Shown: piece after piece, positions 16,362 to 25,576 of the stretch
Layout: each line of letters begins with the position of its first letter
Numbering within the stretch: position 1 is the stretch's first letter
Source: Holophagales bacterium
Lineage (GTDB): Bacteria; Acidobacteriota; Thermoanaerobaculia; UBA5066
Direction: 5' to 3'
NCBI GenBank assembly: GCA_016714815.1
Contig: JADKBZ010000003.1
Location: 186,001 to 250,000 of the forward strand
DNA: 64,000 bases
Translations under genes and position numbers: made by a program
The notes under the pieces: generated by a model
The model's input: the letters and a program-made list of their open reading frames with translations, nothing else
What the model was told of the DNA's origin: nothing
Databases searched by the model: none

Positions 16362-18684
16362 CGGCGGGCTCCACGGGCTCAACGGGCTCTACGGGCTCCA
16401 CGATGGACGGCGACGGGCTCCTCGAGCTCTTCCGGATGGAGGCCGAGACGAACGCCCTCGCGCTCGAGGCGGGTCTCGTCGCCCTCGACACGGGCCGCGC
16501 GACGAAGGAGGTCCTCGAGCCGCTCATGCGCGCGGCCCACTCGCTGAAGGGAGCGGCCCGGATCGTCGGCCTCGACGCCGCCGTCGGCCTCGCGCACACG
16601 ATGGAGGATGTCTTCGTCGCCGCGCAGCGCGGACGCATCACTCTCGTTCCGGCGCAGGTAGACCGCCTGCTCGCCGGCGTCGACGTCTTCGCCCGACTCG
16701 CCTCCGTCGACCCGGACTCCATCCCGGCCCAGCTCTCGGGCATGGCCGCCGACCTCGCGCTCCTCGTGAAGGAGTACGGAGCCTTCGTGTCGGCTCCGGC
16801 GCCGGCCTCCCCACCCCCGCCGCGGGCGCCGCCCCCCAGCCGCAACCCCCGGCCGGACCCGTCCCTCCGCCCGCAGCCGCCCTTCCGCCCTCGCCGACAT
16901 CGTCCGCGCCGGCTCCGGGATCTCCCGCGCCCACTCCGGCGGAGGCGCCCGGGTCGCGCGAGGGGAGCGTCGTCGTCGGGACGGGCACGCTCGACCGTCT
17001 AACCGGTCTGGCGGGCGAGAGCCTGGTCCAGGCCCAGCGAGCGCCCGACCTGATGCGGGAGTTCCTCTCCGTGAAGGCCGCGCTCGCGAGGATGTCGGGT
17101 CTTCTGGAAAACCTCTCCGGCCCCCAGACGGGGGAAAGGACCGTCCCGGCCGCCACGCTCGTCCGCGAGGTCGAGGAATCGCGCGCGGCCTTCGTCCACG
17201 CCCTCGACGCCCTGGAGCGGCACACGCTCCGGACGGAGGAGATCGCCGACCGCCTCTACGGCGAGGCGGTCGCCGCCCGGATGCGCCCCTTCGGCGAGGG
17301 AGCCCGGGGGTTCCCCCGCCTCGTCCGCGACACGGGCCGCGAGCTCGGCCGGGAGATCTCCCTGGAGCTGCGGGGAGAAGAGACGCGGGTCGACCGGGAC
17401 ATCCTCGCCCTCCTCGAGGCCCCGCTGACCCACGCCCTGCGCAACGCGTGCGACCACGGCATCGAGCCGGCGGAGGAGAGGATTGCGGCCGGCAAGCCGA
17501 GGGCGGGACGGATCGTCCTCTCCGCCGAGCACCGGGCCGGGGCACTCTTCGTCACCGTCGTCGACGACGGGCGCGGCCTCGACCCGGAGCGGATCCGGGC
17601 TCGGGTCGCCGACCGGGGGCTCGCTCCCCCGAGCCTTCTGGCGGAGATGAAGCCCGCGGAGCTCTTCGAGTTCCTCTTCCTTCCCGGGTTCTCGACGGCC
17701 GCCGCCGTGACGCAGCTCTCGGGGCGGGGCGTCGGCCTCGACGTCGTCCAGAGCATGGTGAGGGAGGTCGGAGGGCGGGTGAGCCTCACGTCGACGGCCG
17801 GTGCGGGGATGACCCTCTCGATGCAGCTCCCCCTCACGCTCTCGGTCGTGCGCGCCCTTCTCTTCAGGGTCTCCGGCGAGGCCTTCGCCCTTCCTCTCTC
17901 CCGGATCGAGCGGGTCCTCGAGGTGCCGGCCCAGGAGCTCCAGACCGCCGAAGGGCACGCGTTCATCGACGTCGACGGCCAGGCGGTCGGAGTCCTCTTC
18001 GCCCGCCAGCCGCTCGGCCTGCCCCCCTCCGGCGAGCCGACGGGAGCGACGAAGGTCGTCGTGATCAGCGACCGGCTCGACACGTTCGGCCTCGCCGTCG
18101 ACGGGTTCCTCGGGGAACGCCAGCTCGTCCTCCGGCCGCTCGATCCCCGGCTCGGCAAGGTGCCCGACGTCGCCGCCGCGGCCCTCCTGCCCGACGGGAC
18201 GCCCGTCCTCGTCCTCGACGCCGAGGATCTCGTCCGCTCCATCCACGCGCTCCTCTCCCGGACCGACGTCGAGTCGGTCCGGCCGAAGGCGGGGGCCGGG
18301 ACGGCGCGCAAGGTCAAGCGCCTCCTCGTCGTGGACGACTCGATCACGGTCCGCGAGGTCGAGCGGCGGCTCCTGGCGAGCCACGGCTACGAGGTGGACG
18401 TGGCGGTCGACGGGATGGACGGGTTCAACCGCGTTAGGACGGGACGCTACGACCTCGTCGTCACCGACGTCGACATGCCGCGGATGAACGGCATCGAGAT
18501 GGTGACCCGGATCCGCGCCGAGGCGGCCCTCGCCCGGATGCCCATCGTGATCGTCTCCTACAAGGACCGCGAAGAGGACCGCCTGCAGGGCCTGGCGGCG
18601 GGCGCGAGCTACTACCTGACGAAAGGGAGCTTCGACGACAGGACCCTCCTGACGGCCGTCGCCGACCTGATCGGAGAACCGTGA
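16358..18684 (+). CDS. wspE: Hybrid chemotaxis kinase CheA-REC, WspE type, apparent frameshift in linker
   Basis: About 775 residues read across one missing base. Order: Hpt (phospho-His in RAAHSLKGAARIVGL), Ala/Pro-rich linker, dimerisation region (TLDRLTGLAGESLVQAQ), HATPase with N box THALRNACDHG, DDGRGLD and GRGVGLDVVQ, CheW-like domain, and a C-terminal receiver (LLVVDDSITVRE; acceptor Asp in VVTDVDMPRMNG; Lys in SYKDRE). There is no P2 domain, as in WspE. Frame 2 carries the Hpt and frame 1 the rest; the shift falls in the C-rich linker at about 16795-16840. The GTG at 16358 is coupled to wspD; the ATG at 16403 is the alternative start. It would phosphorylate the receiver-PP2C protein at 19.7 kb. 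Confidence 0.85.
16367..16402 (+). repeat. Four tandem 9-bp repeats coding Gly-Ser-Thr
   Basis: Four copies of GGCTCNACG (third-position changes only) between the coupled GTG at 16358 and the ATG at 16403 of cheA. They encode GSTGSTGSTGST. Nine bases keeps frame, so copy number can vary without breaking the gene; whether they are translated depends on which start is used. Confidence 0.8.
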
Positions 18685-19727
18685 AGCTGCGCGTCGCGAT
18701 CGCCGTCGAAAGCAGGTCCGAGGCGGAGGCGCTTCGGCAGGTCGTCGAGGAGGATCCGGGCCGGGAGGTCGCGTGGCAGGCGCCGGCGGCCGAGGCGGTC
18801 GCCCGTTGCGCGGCCCGGACGCCCGACATCCTCCTCCTCGGCCTCGCCGCCCCGGACGTCGACGGCGTCGAGGCGACGCGGCGGATCATGACCGCCTCCC
18901 CGACGACGATCCTGATCGTGACGAACCCCTCGTCGACCGACGCCGGAAGGGTCTTCGACGCGATGGGGTCCGGCGCCCGGGACGTCGTGGAAGCCCCCCG
19001 CCGGGGCCCGAACGGCGAGCTCGTGGGAGCCGCCCCGCTGCGCGCGAAGCTCTCCCTCCTCGCCCGTCTCGCGTCGCCCGGCCCGGAGAGCGCGAAACCC
19101 CGCGGGACGTCCGGGGCCGAGCCCCTGGCCATCGCCCCGCTCGTCGCCGTGGGAGCCTCCACGGGAGGGCCGGGGGCCGTCTCCCAGCTCCTCTCCGCCC
19201 TCCCGCCGGACCTCGCCGCGGCCGTCGTGATCGTCCAGCACGTCGACGACACCTTTGCCGCCGGCCTCGCGGCGTGGCTGGAGGGGCAGGCCGGGCGGCC
19301 GGTCCGGCTGGCCGTGACCGGCGACCGCCCCCGCGAAGGAGACGTCCTCCTGGCCGGGACGAGCGCGCACCTCGTCGTCTCCGAGAACGGGTCGCTGGCG
19401 TACACGCCCGAGCCCCGGGAGAGCCCCTACCGCCCGTCCATCGACGCCTTCCTCTCGAGCGCCGCCCGCAACTGGGCCACGCCGGGAGTGGCGGTCCTCC
19501 TGACGGGGATGGGCCGGGACGGCGCCGAAGGCCTCCTCCGCTGCCGCACGGCCGGCTGGCACACCATCGCCCAGGACGAGAAGACGAGCGTCCTCTACGG
19601 GATGCCGCGCGCCGCCCGCGAGATCGGCGCCGCGACGGCGATCCTCCCTCTCCCGGAAATCGCGCCCGCCGTGGCGCAACGCGTACGCGAGGAGCGGGCA
19701 CGGAGAGGTGCCGGAAGGAACCGATGA
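18681..19727 (+). CDS. wspF: CheB-type methylesterase, WspF type, with degenerate receiver
   Basis: 348 residues. The C-terminal methylesterase is complete: nucleophile in VGASTGGPGA, His in IVQHVDDTFAAGL, Asp in LLTGMGRDGAEGL. WspF-specific stretches are present (RVFDAMGSGARDVVE; IAQDEKTSVLYGMPRAA). The N-terminal receiver is not standard: the acceptor position reads LLLGLAAPDVDG, with Gly54 where WspF has Asp, and the usual acidic pair near residue 9-10 is VE. It therefore probably cannot be switched on by CheA phosphorylation. Start ATGA/GTGA overlap with cheA and ATGA overlap with the next gene. Confidence 0.88.
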   Translation: MKLRVAIAVESRSEAEALRQVVEEDPGREVAWQAPAAEAVARCAARTPDILLLGLAAPDVDGVEATRRIMTASPTTILIVTNPSSTDAGRVFDAMGSGARDVVEAPRRGPNGELVGAAPLRAKLSLLARLASPGPESAKPRGTSGAEPLAIAPLVAVGASTGGPGAVSQLLSALPPDLAAAVVIVQHVDDTFAAGLAAWLEGQAGRPVRLAVTGDRPREGDVLLAGTSAHLVVSENGSLAYTPEPRESPYRPSIDAFLSSAARNWATPGVAVLLTGMGRDGAEGLLRCRTAGWHTIAQDEKTSVLYGMPRAAREIGAATAILPLPEIAPAVAQRVREERARRGAGRNR

Positions 19728-20926
19728 TGAGCGACCAGGATCCCGCCGCCGGCAAGGGTGCCGCGTCGGTGGTCTCCCCCTCCCGCCGTCCCGTGACGGT
19801 CCTCCTCGTCGACGACCAGCCGATCGTCGGCGCCGCCGTCCGGCGAATGCTGCAGCCGGAGGCGGGCATCGTCTTCCACTTCTGCAACGACCCGGCCCTG
19901 GCGATCGAGACGGCCACGGCGGTCGAGCCGACCGTGATCCTCCAGGACCTCGTCATGCCGGGAGTGGACGGCCTCGACCTCGTCACGAGGTACCGCGAGA
20001 CGGCCGCGACCCGCGACGTCCCGATCGTCGTCCTCTCGACGCGGGAGGAGCCCGAGACGAAGGCCGAGGCGTTCGCCCGGGGCGCCAACGACTACATCGT
20101 CAAGCTGCCCGATCGCCTCGAGCTCGTCGCCCGGGTCCGGTACCACTCGAAGGGGTACATCGCGCTCCTGGAGAGGAACGAGGCGACGCGGCAGCTGATG
20201 GCCGAGCTCGCCGAGGCCGCGCAGTACGTCAAGAGCCTCCTGCCCCCTCCCGTCGACGAGGGGCCGGTGACGATCGACTGGCGTTTCCTGACGAGCACCT
20301 CCCTCGGCGGCGACGCGTTCGGCTACGGCTGGATCGACGACGACCACCTCCAGGTCTACCTCCTCGACGTCTGCGGTCACGGCGTCGGCGCGGCGCTCCT
20401 CTCCGTGACGGTGATGAACGTCATCCGCTCGCAGAGCCTTCCGGGAGCCGACTTCCGGCGGCCCGGAGAGGTCCTCTCCGCGCTGAACGAAGCCTTCCCG
20501 ATGGCGAAGCAGAACGGCTCGTACTTCACGATCTGGTACGGGGTCTACGAGGCCTCCACGCGCACCCTCGTCCACGCGAGCGGCGGCCACCCCGCGGCGC
20601 TCCTCATGGCCCCGGGCGGCCCGGCCCCGGCCGTGCGCCTGCGCGCCCCGAACCTCATCATCGGCTTCATCCCCGGCAGGAAGTTCGTGAGCCAGGAGGT
20701 GAAGGTCCCCGAGGGCTCGCGCCTCTTCGTCTTCAGCGACGGCGTCTACGAGGTAGAGCTGCCCGACGGTCAGATCTGGCCGTTCGACGACTTCGCCACG
20801 TTCCTCGAGCAGCCCGCGCCCGCAGGCACCTCCCGCATGGACGACCTCCTCGTCGAGGCGCGCCGGCTGAACGGCTCGGACGCGCTCCCGGACGACTTCT
20901 CGATCCTCGAGGCCGTTTTCAGATGA
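19724..20926 (+). CDS. Response regulator: WspR-like receiver fused to PP2C/SpoIIE phosphatase
   Basis: 400 residues. The receiver (about 22-150) closely follows that of WspR: VLLVDDQPIVGAAVRRML, HFCNDPALA, acceptor Asp in TVILQDLVMPGVDGLDL, IVVLSTREEP, GANDYIVKLPDRLELVARV. WspR then has a GGDEF diguanylate cyclase; here a PP2C/SpoIIE phosphatase follows a short coiled coil, with the metal-binding pieces GGDAFGY, DVCGHGVGAALLS, HASGGHPAALL and SDGVYE, and a final DDFSIL. The expected substrate is a phosphorylated STAS antagonist. Two ATGs (19724, 19727) are possible; AAGGA is better spaced for the second. It sits where wspR sits in the Pseudomonas operon and is followed directly by an RsbW-like kinase. 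Confidence 0.88.
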   Translation: MMSDQDPAAGKGAASVVSPSRRPVTVLLVDDQPIVGAAVRRMLQPEAGIVFHFCNDPALAIETATAVEPTVILQDLVMPGVDGLDLVTRYRETAATRDVPIVVLSTREEPETKAEAFARGANDYIVKLPDRLELVARVRYHSKGYIALLERNEATRQLMAELAEAAQYVKSLLPPPVDEGPVTIDWRFLTSTSLGGDAFGYGWIDDDHLQVYLLDVCGHGVGAALLSVTVMNVIRSQSLPGADFRRPGEVLSALNEAFPMAKQNGSYFTIWYGVYEASTRTLVHASGGHPAALLMAPGGPAPAVRLRAPNLIIGFIPGRKFVSQEVKVPEGSRLFVFSDGVYEVELPDGQIWPFDDFATFLEQPAPAGTSRMDDLLVEARRLNGSDALPDDFSILEAVFR

Positions 20927-20948
20927 AGCCGGCGGCACGGACGGGCCG

Positions 20949-21392
20949 ATGACCGGGCGACGGTTCTCCGCGGTCGTTCCGGCCGTTTCGGAGGCCGTGG
21001 CGTGGGCGAGGGCGCGGGCCGACGAAGCCCGCCTCCCGGAGGCGCGCGGCCTCGACCTCGAGCTCGCGGCCGAGGAGGCGTTGATGAACGTCTGCCTCCA
21101 CGCGTACGGCGGCCAGGGAGGAGAGGTCGCTCTTCGCGCCGAACGGACCGGGGAAGGGTTCGTCCTCGAGATCGAAGACTCGGGCCCCCCGTTCGACCCT
21201 CTTTCGGCCGAAGCGCCCGACACCACCCTGCCCCTCGAGGCGCGCGAGATCGGCGGCCTCGGGATCCTCCTCGTCCGAAGAGTCACCGACCAGGTGAGGT
21301 GGAGGCGCGAGAAGGGCCGCAACGTCCTGACCCTCGTCTTCGCGCTCCCGGACGCCGGAGAAGGCCGGGAGGACCGTTGCTCTTCGCACTGA
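20949..21392 (+). CDS. RsbW-like anti-sigma factor serine kinase (HATPase_c_2)
   Basis: 147-residue GHKL ATPase of the SpoIIAB/RsbW type. N box EEALMNVCLHAYGG, G1 box IEDSGPPFDP, G2 box EIGGLGILLVRRVTD, followed by the terminal strand RNVLTLVF. Such proteins hold a sigma factor or other partner and phosphorylate a STAS antagonist. No sigma factor is encoded in the window, so the held target is unknown. The start ATG is 23 bp after the phosphatase stop; the 3' end overlaps the start of the binding-protein gene by 16 bp. Confidence 0.88.
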   Translation: MTGRRFSAVVPAVSEAVAWARARADEARLPEARGLDLELAAEEALMNVCLHAYGGQGGEVALRAERTGEGFVLEIEDSGPPFDPLSAEAPDTTLPLEAREIGGLGILLVRRVTDQVRWRREKGRNVLTLVFALPDAGEGREDRCSSH

Positions 21393-24352
21393 GACGTCTC
21401 TCTCTCGGGCTCCTTCTCGCCGCGCTCGCATCGGCGACCCTTCTGGTCTCAGACCTGGGCCAGCGCCGCCCGAAGGTGCGCCCGCTCCCGCGCGTCGCGA
21501 TCTTCCAGCTCACGAGCCGGCCGGTCCTCGACGACTCCGTCCGTGGAATCCTCGAGGGCCTCTCCCGGGCCGGGTACCGCGAAGGCTCGACTCTCGAGGT
21601 CCAGCGGTTCAACGCCGAAGGGGACACGGCGACGGCGAACGCGATCGCCCGCGAGATCGTGGGAGGCGGCTACGACCTCGCGATCACGGCCTCGACGACC
21701 GCCCTCCAGGTGCTCGCGAACGCGAATCGCGAGGGCCGGCTGCTGCACGTCTTCTGCACCGTCACCGACCCGTTCGCCGCGAACGTCGGCCTGAAAGCCG
21801 GCGACCCGCTCGGCCACCCGCGCCACCTCGTCGGCATCGGGACCTTCCAGCCGGTCCGGGAGCTCTTCCGCCTCGCGCGCCGGATCCGGCCGGAGCTGAA
21901 GAGAGTCGGCACCGTCTGGTGCCCCGCCGAGGCCCCCGCCGAGGCCTGCGTCCGGATCGCCCGCGAGGAGTCGGCGGCGCTCGGCATCGAGCTCCTCGAG
22001 GCGCGCGCCGACTCCACGGCCGACGTCGCCGAAGCGGCGCGCTCTCTCGTCTCGCGAGGAGTCGAGGCGCTCTGGCTCGGTGGGGACAACGTCGTCGAGA
22101 CGGCGAACTCCGCGCTCGTCGCGGTCGCCAGGGAGGCGAGGATCCCGCTCCTGGCGAACGCTCCGACCCACGCGGAAGCCGGGGCCCTCGTCGGCCTCGG
22201 GGCCGACTACCTCGAGGTCGGCCGCCTCGCCGGAGAGCTCGCGGCGCGGCTCCTCGGCGGTCTCGACCCCGCCACGGTGAAAGTGGAGAGCGTCGTCCCG
22301 ACAGCGCTCGCCCTCAACCTGTCGGCGCTCGGGAACCTGCGCGATCGCTGGGTCGTTCCCGACGACGTCCGGTCCGGTGCCGTGCTGGTCATCGACGAGA
22401 AGGGGAACAGGACGACCCGCGGCGGATCCGCCGCGCCGGATGCCGCGGCGACGCCCGGCCGCCGCTACCGGATCACCCTCGCTCAGCTCGTCTCCGACCC
22501 TTCCATCGACGCGACGCGGGAAGGGGTCCTCGGCGGCCTTTCGGAGGGAGGGCTCGTCCCCGGCCGCGACGTCGACGTGAAGGTCCGCGACGCCCAGGGC
22601 GACCTGTCGGCGCTCCCGGGCCTCGTCGACGCCGCCCGCTCGGACCGGGCGGAGCTGATCGTGACGATCACGACCCCGGCCCTCCAGGCGGCGATGGCCC
22701 GCGTACACGACCTGCCGGTCGTCTTCGCGCTCTCGCTCGACCCCCTCCTCGTCGGCGACAGGGGGACGCACGAAAAGCACCTCGCGAACGTGGCGGGGAT
22801 CTACGACCGGAGCCCGTTCGAGGCGCTCCTCGACCTCCTGAAGGAGCTCCTCCCCGGGGCCCGCCGGATCGGCACGCTCTTCAACCCGTCCGAGCTCAAC
22901 TCGGTGACGTTCCTGGGCGAGCTCGACCGGACGGCGCGCGCCCGCGGCTTCGAGCTCGTCTCCGTGCCGTCCGACTCCGCCTCCGGCGTCGCCGACGCGG
23001 CCCTCGCGCTCGTCCAGCAGAAGCTCGACGCCGTCTGCCAGATCAACGACAACCTCCACGAGGCCTCGTTCGCGGGGATCGCCACGGCGGCCCGCCGCGC
23101 CCGCGTTCCCCTCTTCGCCTTCAGCTCGCCGCTCGTCCACCAGGGGGCGGCGCTCGCCCTCGCGAACGACCACGCCGACGGCGGCCGGGAGGCGGGCCTG
23201 ATCGCGGCCCGGATCCTCCGGGGAGAGAGCCCCGGGGCGATCCCGTACCGCGGGATCACGAAGACCGTCCTGGCCGTGAACCCGGCCGCGGCGGCCGCGG
23301 CCGGCCTGAGGCTCCCGGAGTCCCTCGTGGCCCGCGCGTCGATCGTCGTCGGGCGATCGCCCGCGGCCTCTTCCCCGGCTCCTCTGCCGGCCCCGCAGGC
23401 GCCCGCGGCTGCTTTGCCGAAGGAGCCTTCTCCCCCGCCGCCGCTCGGCCGGAAGGCGAACCTCCAGGTCGTCCATTTCGCCGAGTCGTCGATGGTGGAG
23501 GACGCGATGGCCGGGCTGACGGCCCAGCTGCCGAAGCTCGGCCTCGTGGAAGGACGGGACTACGCGATGACGGTGCGCAACGCCCAGGGAGAGATGTCGA
23601 ACCTCGTCTCCCTCCTCGACGCCGCCGTGGCGACCCGCCCCGACGTCCTCCTCCTCACCTCGACGCCGACGCTGCAGGCCGCCCTGAAGCGGGTGAAGGA
23701 CGTGCCGATCGCCTTCAACATCGTCGCCAATCCGATCCTGGCGGGCGCCGGAGTCAGCTTCTCGGACCACGTACCGAACGTCACCGGCATCTCGACGGAG
23801 AGCGACTTCGCCGGGATGGCGAAGACGGTTCGCGAATGCCTCCCCCGCGCGCGCCGCGTCGGGACGCTCTTCAACCCGGGGGAGTCGAACTCGGTCTTCA
23901 ACCGGGACGGGACGGCGAAAGCCCTCGCGGCCGTCGGCATCGAGCTCGTGTCGATCGGCACGTCGACTCCCGCGGAGATCTCCGACGCCGCCCTCGCCCT
24001 CACGAGCCGGACGATCGACGCCATCTGCCAGGTGAACGGGAACATGCACGATTCCGGCTTCGCGGGAATCGCCCAGGCGGCGCGCAAGGCGAAGCTTCCC
24101 CTTTTCGCCTTCACCTCCGCGCAGGCGATCAAGGGGGGCGCCGCGGTGGCGGTGGCGCGAGACTACGAACGCGCCGGCGCCGACCAGGCGCGCCTGGCCG
24201 CACGCATCCTCAGGGGCGAGAGCCCCGCGTCCATTCCGTTCGAGCTGGTGAGCCGGACGGCGATCGTCGTCAACCTCGAATCCGCCGCCCAGCTCGAACT
24301 GACCATTCCGGCCTCGCTTCTGGCGCGCGCCGACCAGGTGGTGGGACGGTGA
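21377..24352 (+). CDS. ABC substrate-binding-like protein with three tandem PF04392-type domains
   Basis: 991 residues. A TTG start at 21377 has GGGAGGA just upstream and is followed by a hydrophobic signal/anchor (ALRRLSLGLLLAALASATLL). Three tandem periplasmic binding lobes of the COG2984/ABC_sub_bind family follow, about residues 37-340, 370-655 and 695-990. Domains 2 and 3 share IGTLFNP, DAVCQINDN/DAICQVNGN, the PLFAF strand and ARILRGESP; domain 1 is more divergent. Usual family members have one domain of about 320 residues. The linker between 2 and 3 is Pro/Ala-rich. It is followed by the cognate permease and ATPase with the STAS fusion gene between. It could be a transporter receptor, an MCP ligand presenter, or both. 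Confidence 0.85.
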   Translation: MLFALRRLSLGLLLAALASATLLVSDLGQRRPKVRPLPRVAIFQLTSRPVLDDSVRGILEGLSRAGYREGSTLEVQRFNAEGDTATANAIAREIVGGGYDLAITASTTALQVLANANREGRLLHVFCTVTDPFAANVGLKAGDPLGHPRHLVGIGTFQPVRELFRLARRIRPELKRVGTVWCPAEAPAEACVRIAREESAALGIELLEARADSTADVAEAARSLVSRGVEALWLGGDNVVETANSALVAVAREARIPLLANAPTHAEAGALVGLGADYLEVGRLAGELAARLLGGLDPATVKVESVVPTALALNLSALGNLRDRWVVPDDVRSGAVLVIDEKGNRTTRGGSAAPDAAATPGRRYRITLAQLVSDPSIDATREGVLGGLSEGGLVPGRDVDVKVRDAQGDLSALPGLVDAARSDRAELIVTITTPALQAAMARVHDLPVVFALSLDPLLVGDRGTHEKHLANVAGIYDRSPFEALLDLLKELLPGARRIGTLFNPSELNSVTFLGELDRTARARGFELVSVPSDSASGVADAALALVQQKLDAVCQINDNLHEASFAGIATAARRARVPLFAFSSPLVHQGAALALANDHADGGREAGLIAARILRGESPGAIPYRGITKTVLAVNPAAAAAAGLRLPESLVARASIVVGRSPAASSPAPLPAPQAPAAALPKEPSPPPPLGRKANLQVVHFAESSMVEDAMAGLTAQLPKLGLVEGRDYAMTVRNAQGEMSNLVSLLDAAVATRPDVLLLTSTPTLQAALKRVKDVPIAFNIVANPILAGAGVSFSDHVPNVTGISTESDFAGMAKTVRECLPRARRVGTLFNPGESNSVFNRDGTAKALAAVGIELVSIGTSTPAEISDAALALTSRTIDAICQVNGNMHDSGFAGIAQAARKAKLPLFAFTSAQAIKGGAAVAVARDYERAGADQARLAARILRGESPASIPFELVSRTAIVVNLESAAQLELTIPASLLARADQVVGR

Positions 24353-25576
24353 CGGCGATCGAGCGGAACCAGGCCGGGGACATGGCCGAGATCCGGGCCG
24401 CCGGCCGCCTCGACGCCGAGGGCTCCTCGGCGCTCGAGGGCGAGCTGAACGAGGCGATCCGGGCCGGCGCCCGGCGGCTGCGGCTCGTCCTGACGAACGT
24501 CGCCTTTCTCAGCTCGGCCGGGATCCGCACCCTCCTCAAGGGCCAGCAGGCCGTCGCCCGGCTGGGCGGCGAGCTGCGGATCGAGGAGGCGTCCGCCACC
24601 GTCCTCGAGGTCCTGCGGCTCAGCGGGCTGGACGAGCTCCTCGGAACCGGCGGATCGAAGGCGGCTTCAGGAGCCCCGTCCATCGAGGTCGTCGCGGGAA
24701 TTCCGGGGAGGGTCCACGCTCTCGGCGGCAGTGGAATGCGCGGAGCGCTCGTGGGAGAGCCGGAGCGCCTTCCGTCGGGGTCCTTCGACGCCGGCTCGAC
24801 CTCGCAGCTTCCCTTCCCCACGGGGAGCCTCGGCCTCGGCCTCGGCGCGTTCGGAGAGAGCTTCGAGGAATGCCGCGAGCGCTTCGGGGAGTTCCTCGCC
24901 GTCGCGGGGGCGGCGGCCTGCCTGCCGACCGACGCCCACGAACCCGACGACGTCGTCGCGCGAGGGGCCCTCGTCCCGACGGTCCAGGCGCTGTACGGGA
25001 TCTCCTGCTCGGGGACCTTCTCCCGGGCGTTCCGGTTCGAGGCGGACGCGGCCGCCGGACCCGTGGCGCTCTCCCGCCTCGTGGCGGCGGCCCTCGAGCT
25101 CGCCTCCGCCGGGACCGCCGCCTTCGTGGTGGTGGCCGAGTCGGCGGGCCTGATGGGAGCCGCCCTCCGGCGCTCCCCCGTCGGCGCCGGCGACCTCTTC
25201 GCGTTCCCCTCCGTGCGCGAGTCGCTGTCGTTCACCGCGGAACGCGTTCACGAGCGCGCGACCGCCCTCGTCGTCGGCGTCGCCGCGGCCGACGAAGGGA
25301 CGGGGATCGCGTCCTTCGTCCGGCCCGCCGGGTCGACTCCCTTCCCCGCCGGTCCACGCGCACGCCGCCGCCTTCACCTTCCGGGCGCTGCCGGCCGGCA
25401 CGCCGTCCCTGGAGACGGTCGTGCGGGGGCTCTTCGAGGAGGAGCGGCTCCTGGCGCTCCTCCACCTCCTGCCGGACGCCCGCGAGCTGACCGGGTCCGG
25501 AGAGAGCCTCTTCCTCGCGGGGACGCTCTGGGCCGCCCCGCTCCAGCTCACACCCCGGGCCGGAGGCGCCGCGTGA
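24349..25576 (+). CDS. STAS domain fused to an unrecognised C-terminal domain, apparent frameshift
   Basis: About 408 residues read across one extra base. Start GTG 24349 overlaps the previous stop. Residues 1-100 are a STAS domain with VAFLSSAGIRTLLKG, keeping the phospho-acceptor serine. The remaining 300 residues match no family I recognise; visible features are LGLGAFGESFEEC, CLPTDAHEPDD, VQALYGISCSGTFSRAFRF, VVVAESAGLMGAALRRSP and LSFTAERVHE. The frame is clear to RPAGSTPFP; there the run of four C at 25344-25347 seems to carry one base too many, and the sequence resumes as PVHAHAAAFTFRALPAG in frame 2 to the TGA at 25576, which overlaps the permease GTG. It lies between the binding protein and permease, so it may link partner switching to the transporter. 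Confidence 0.7.
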
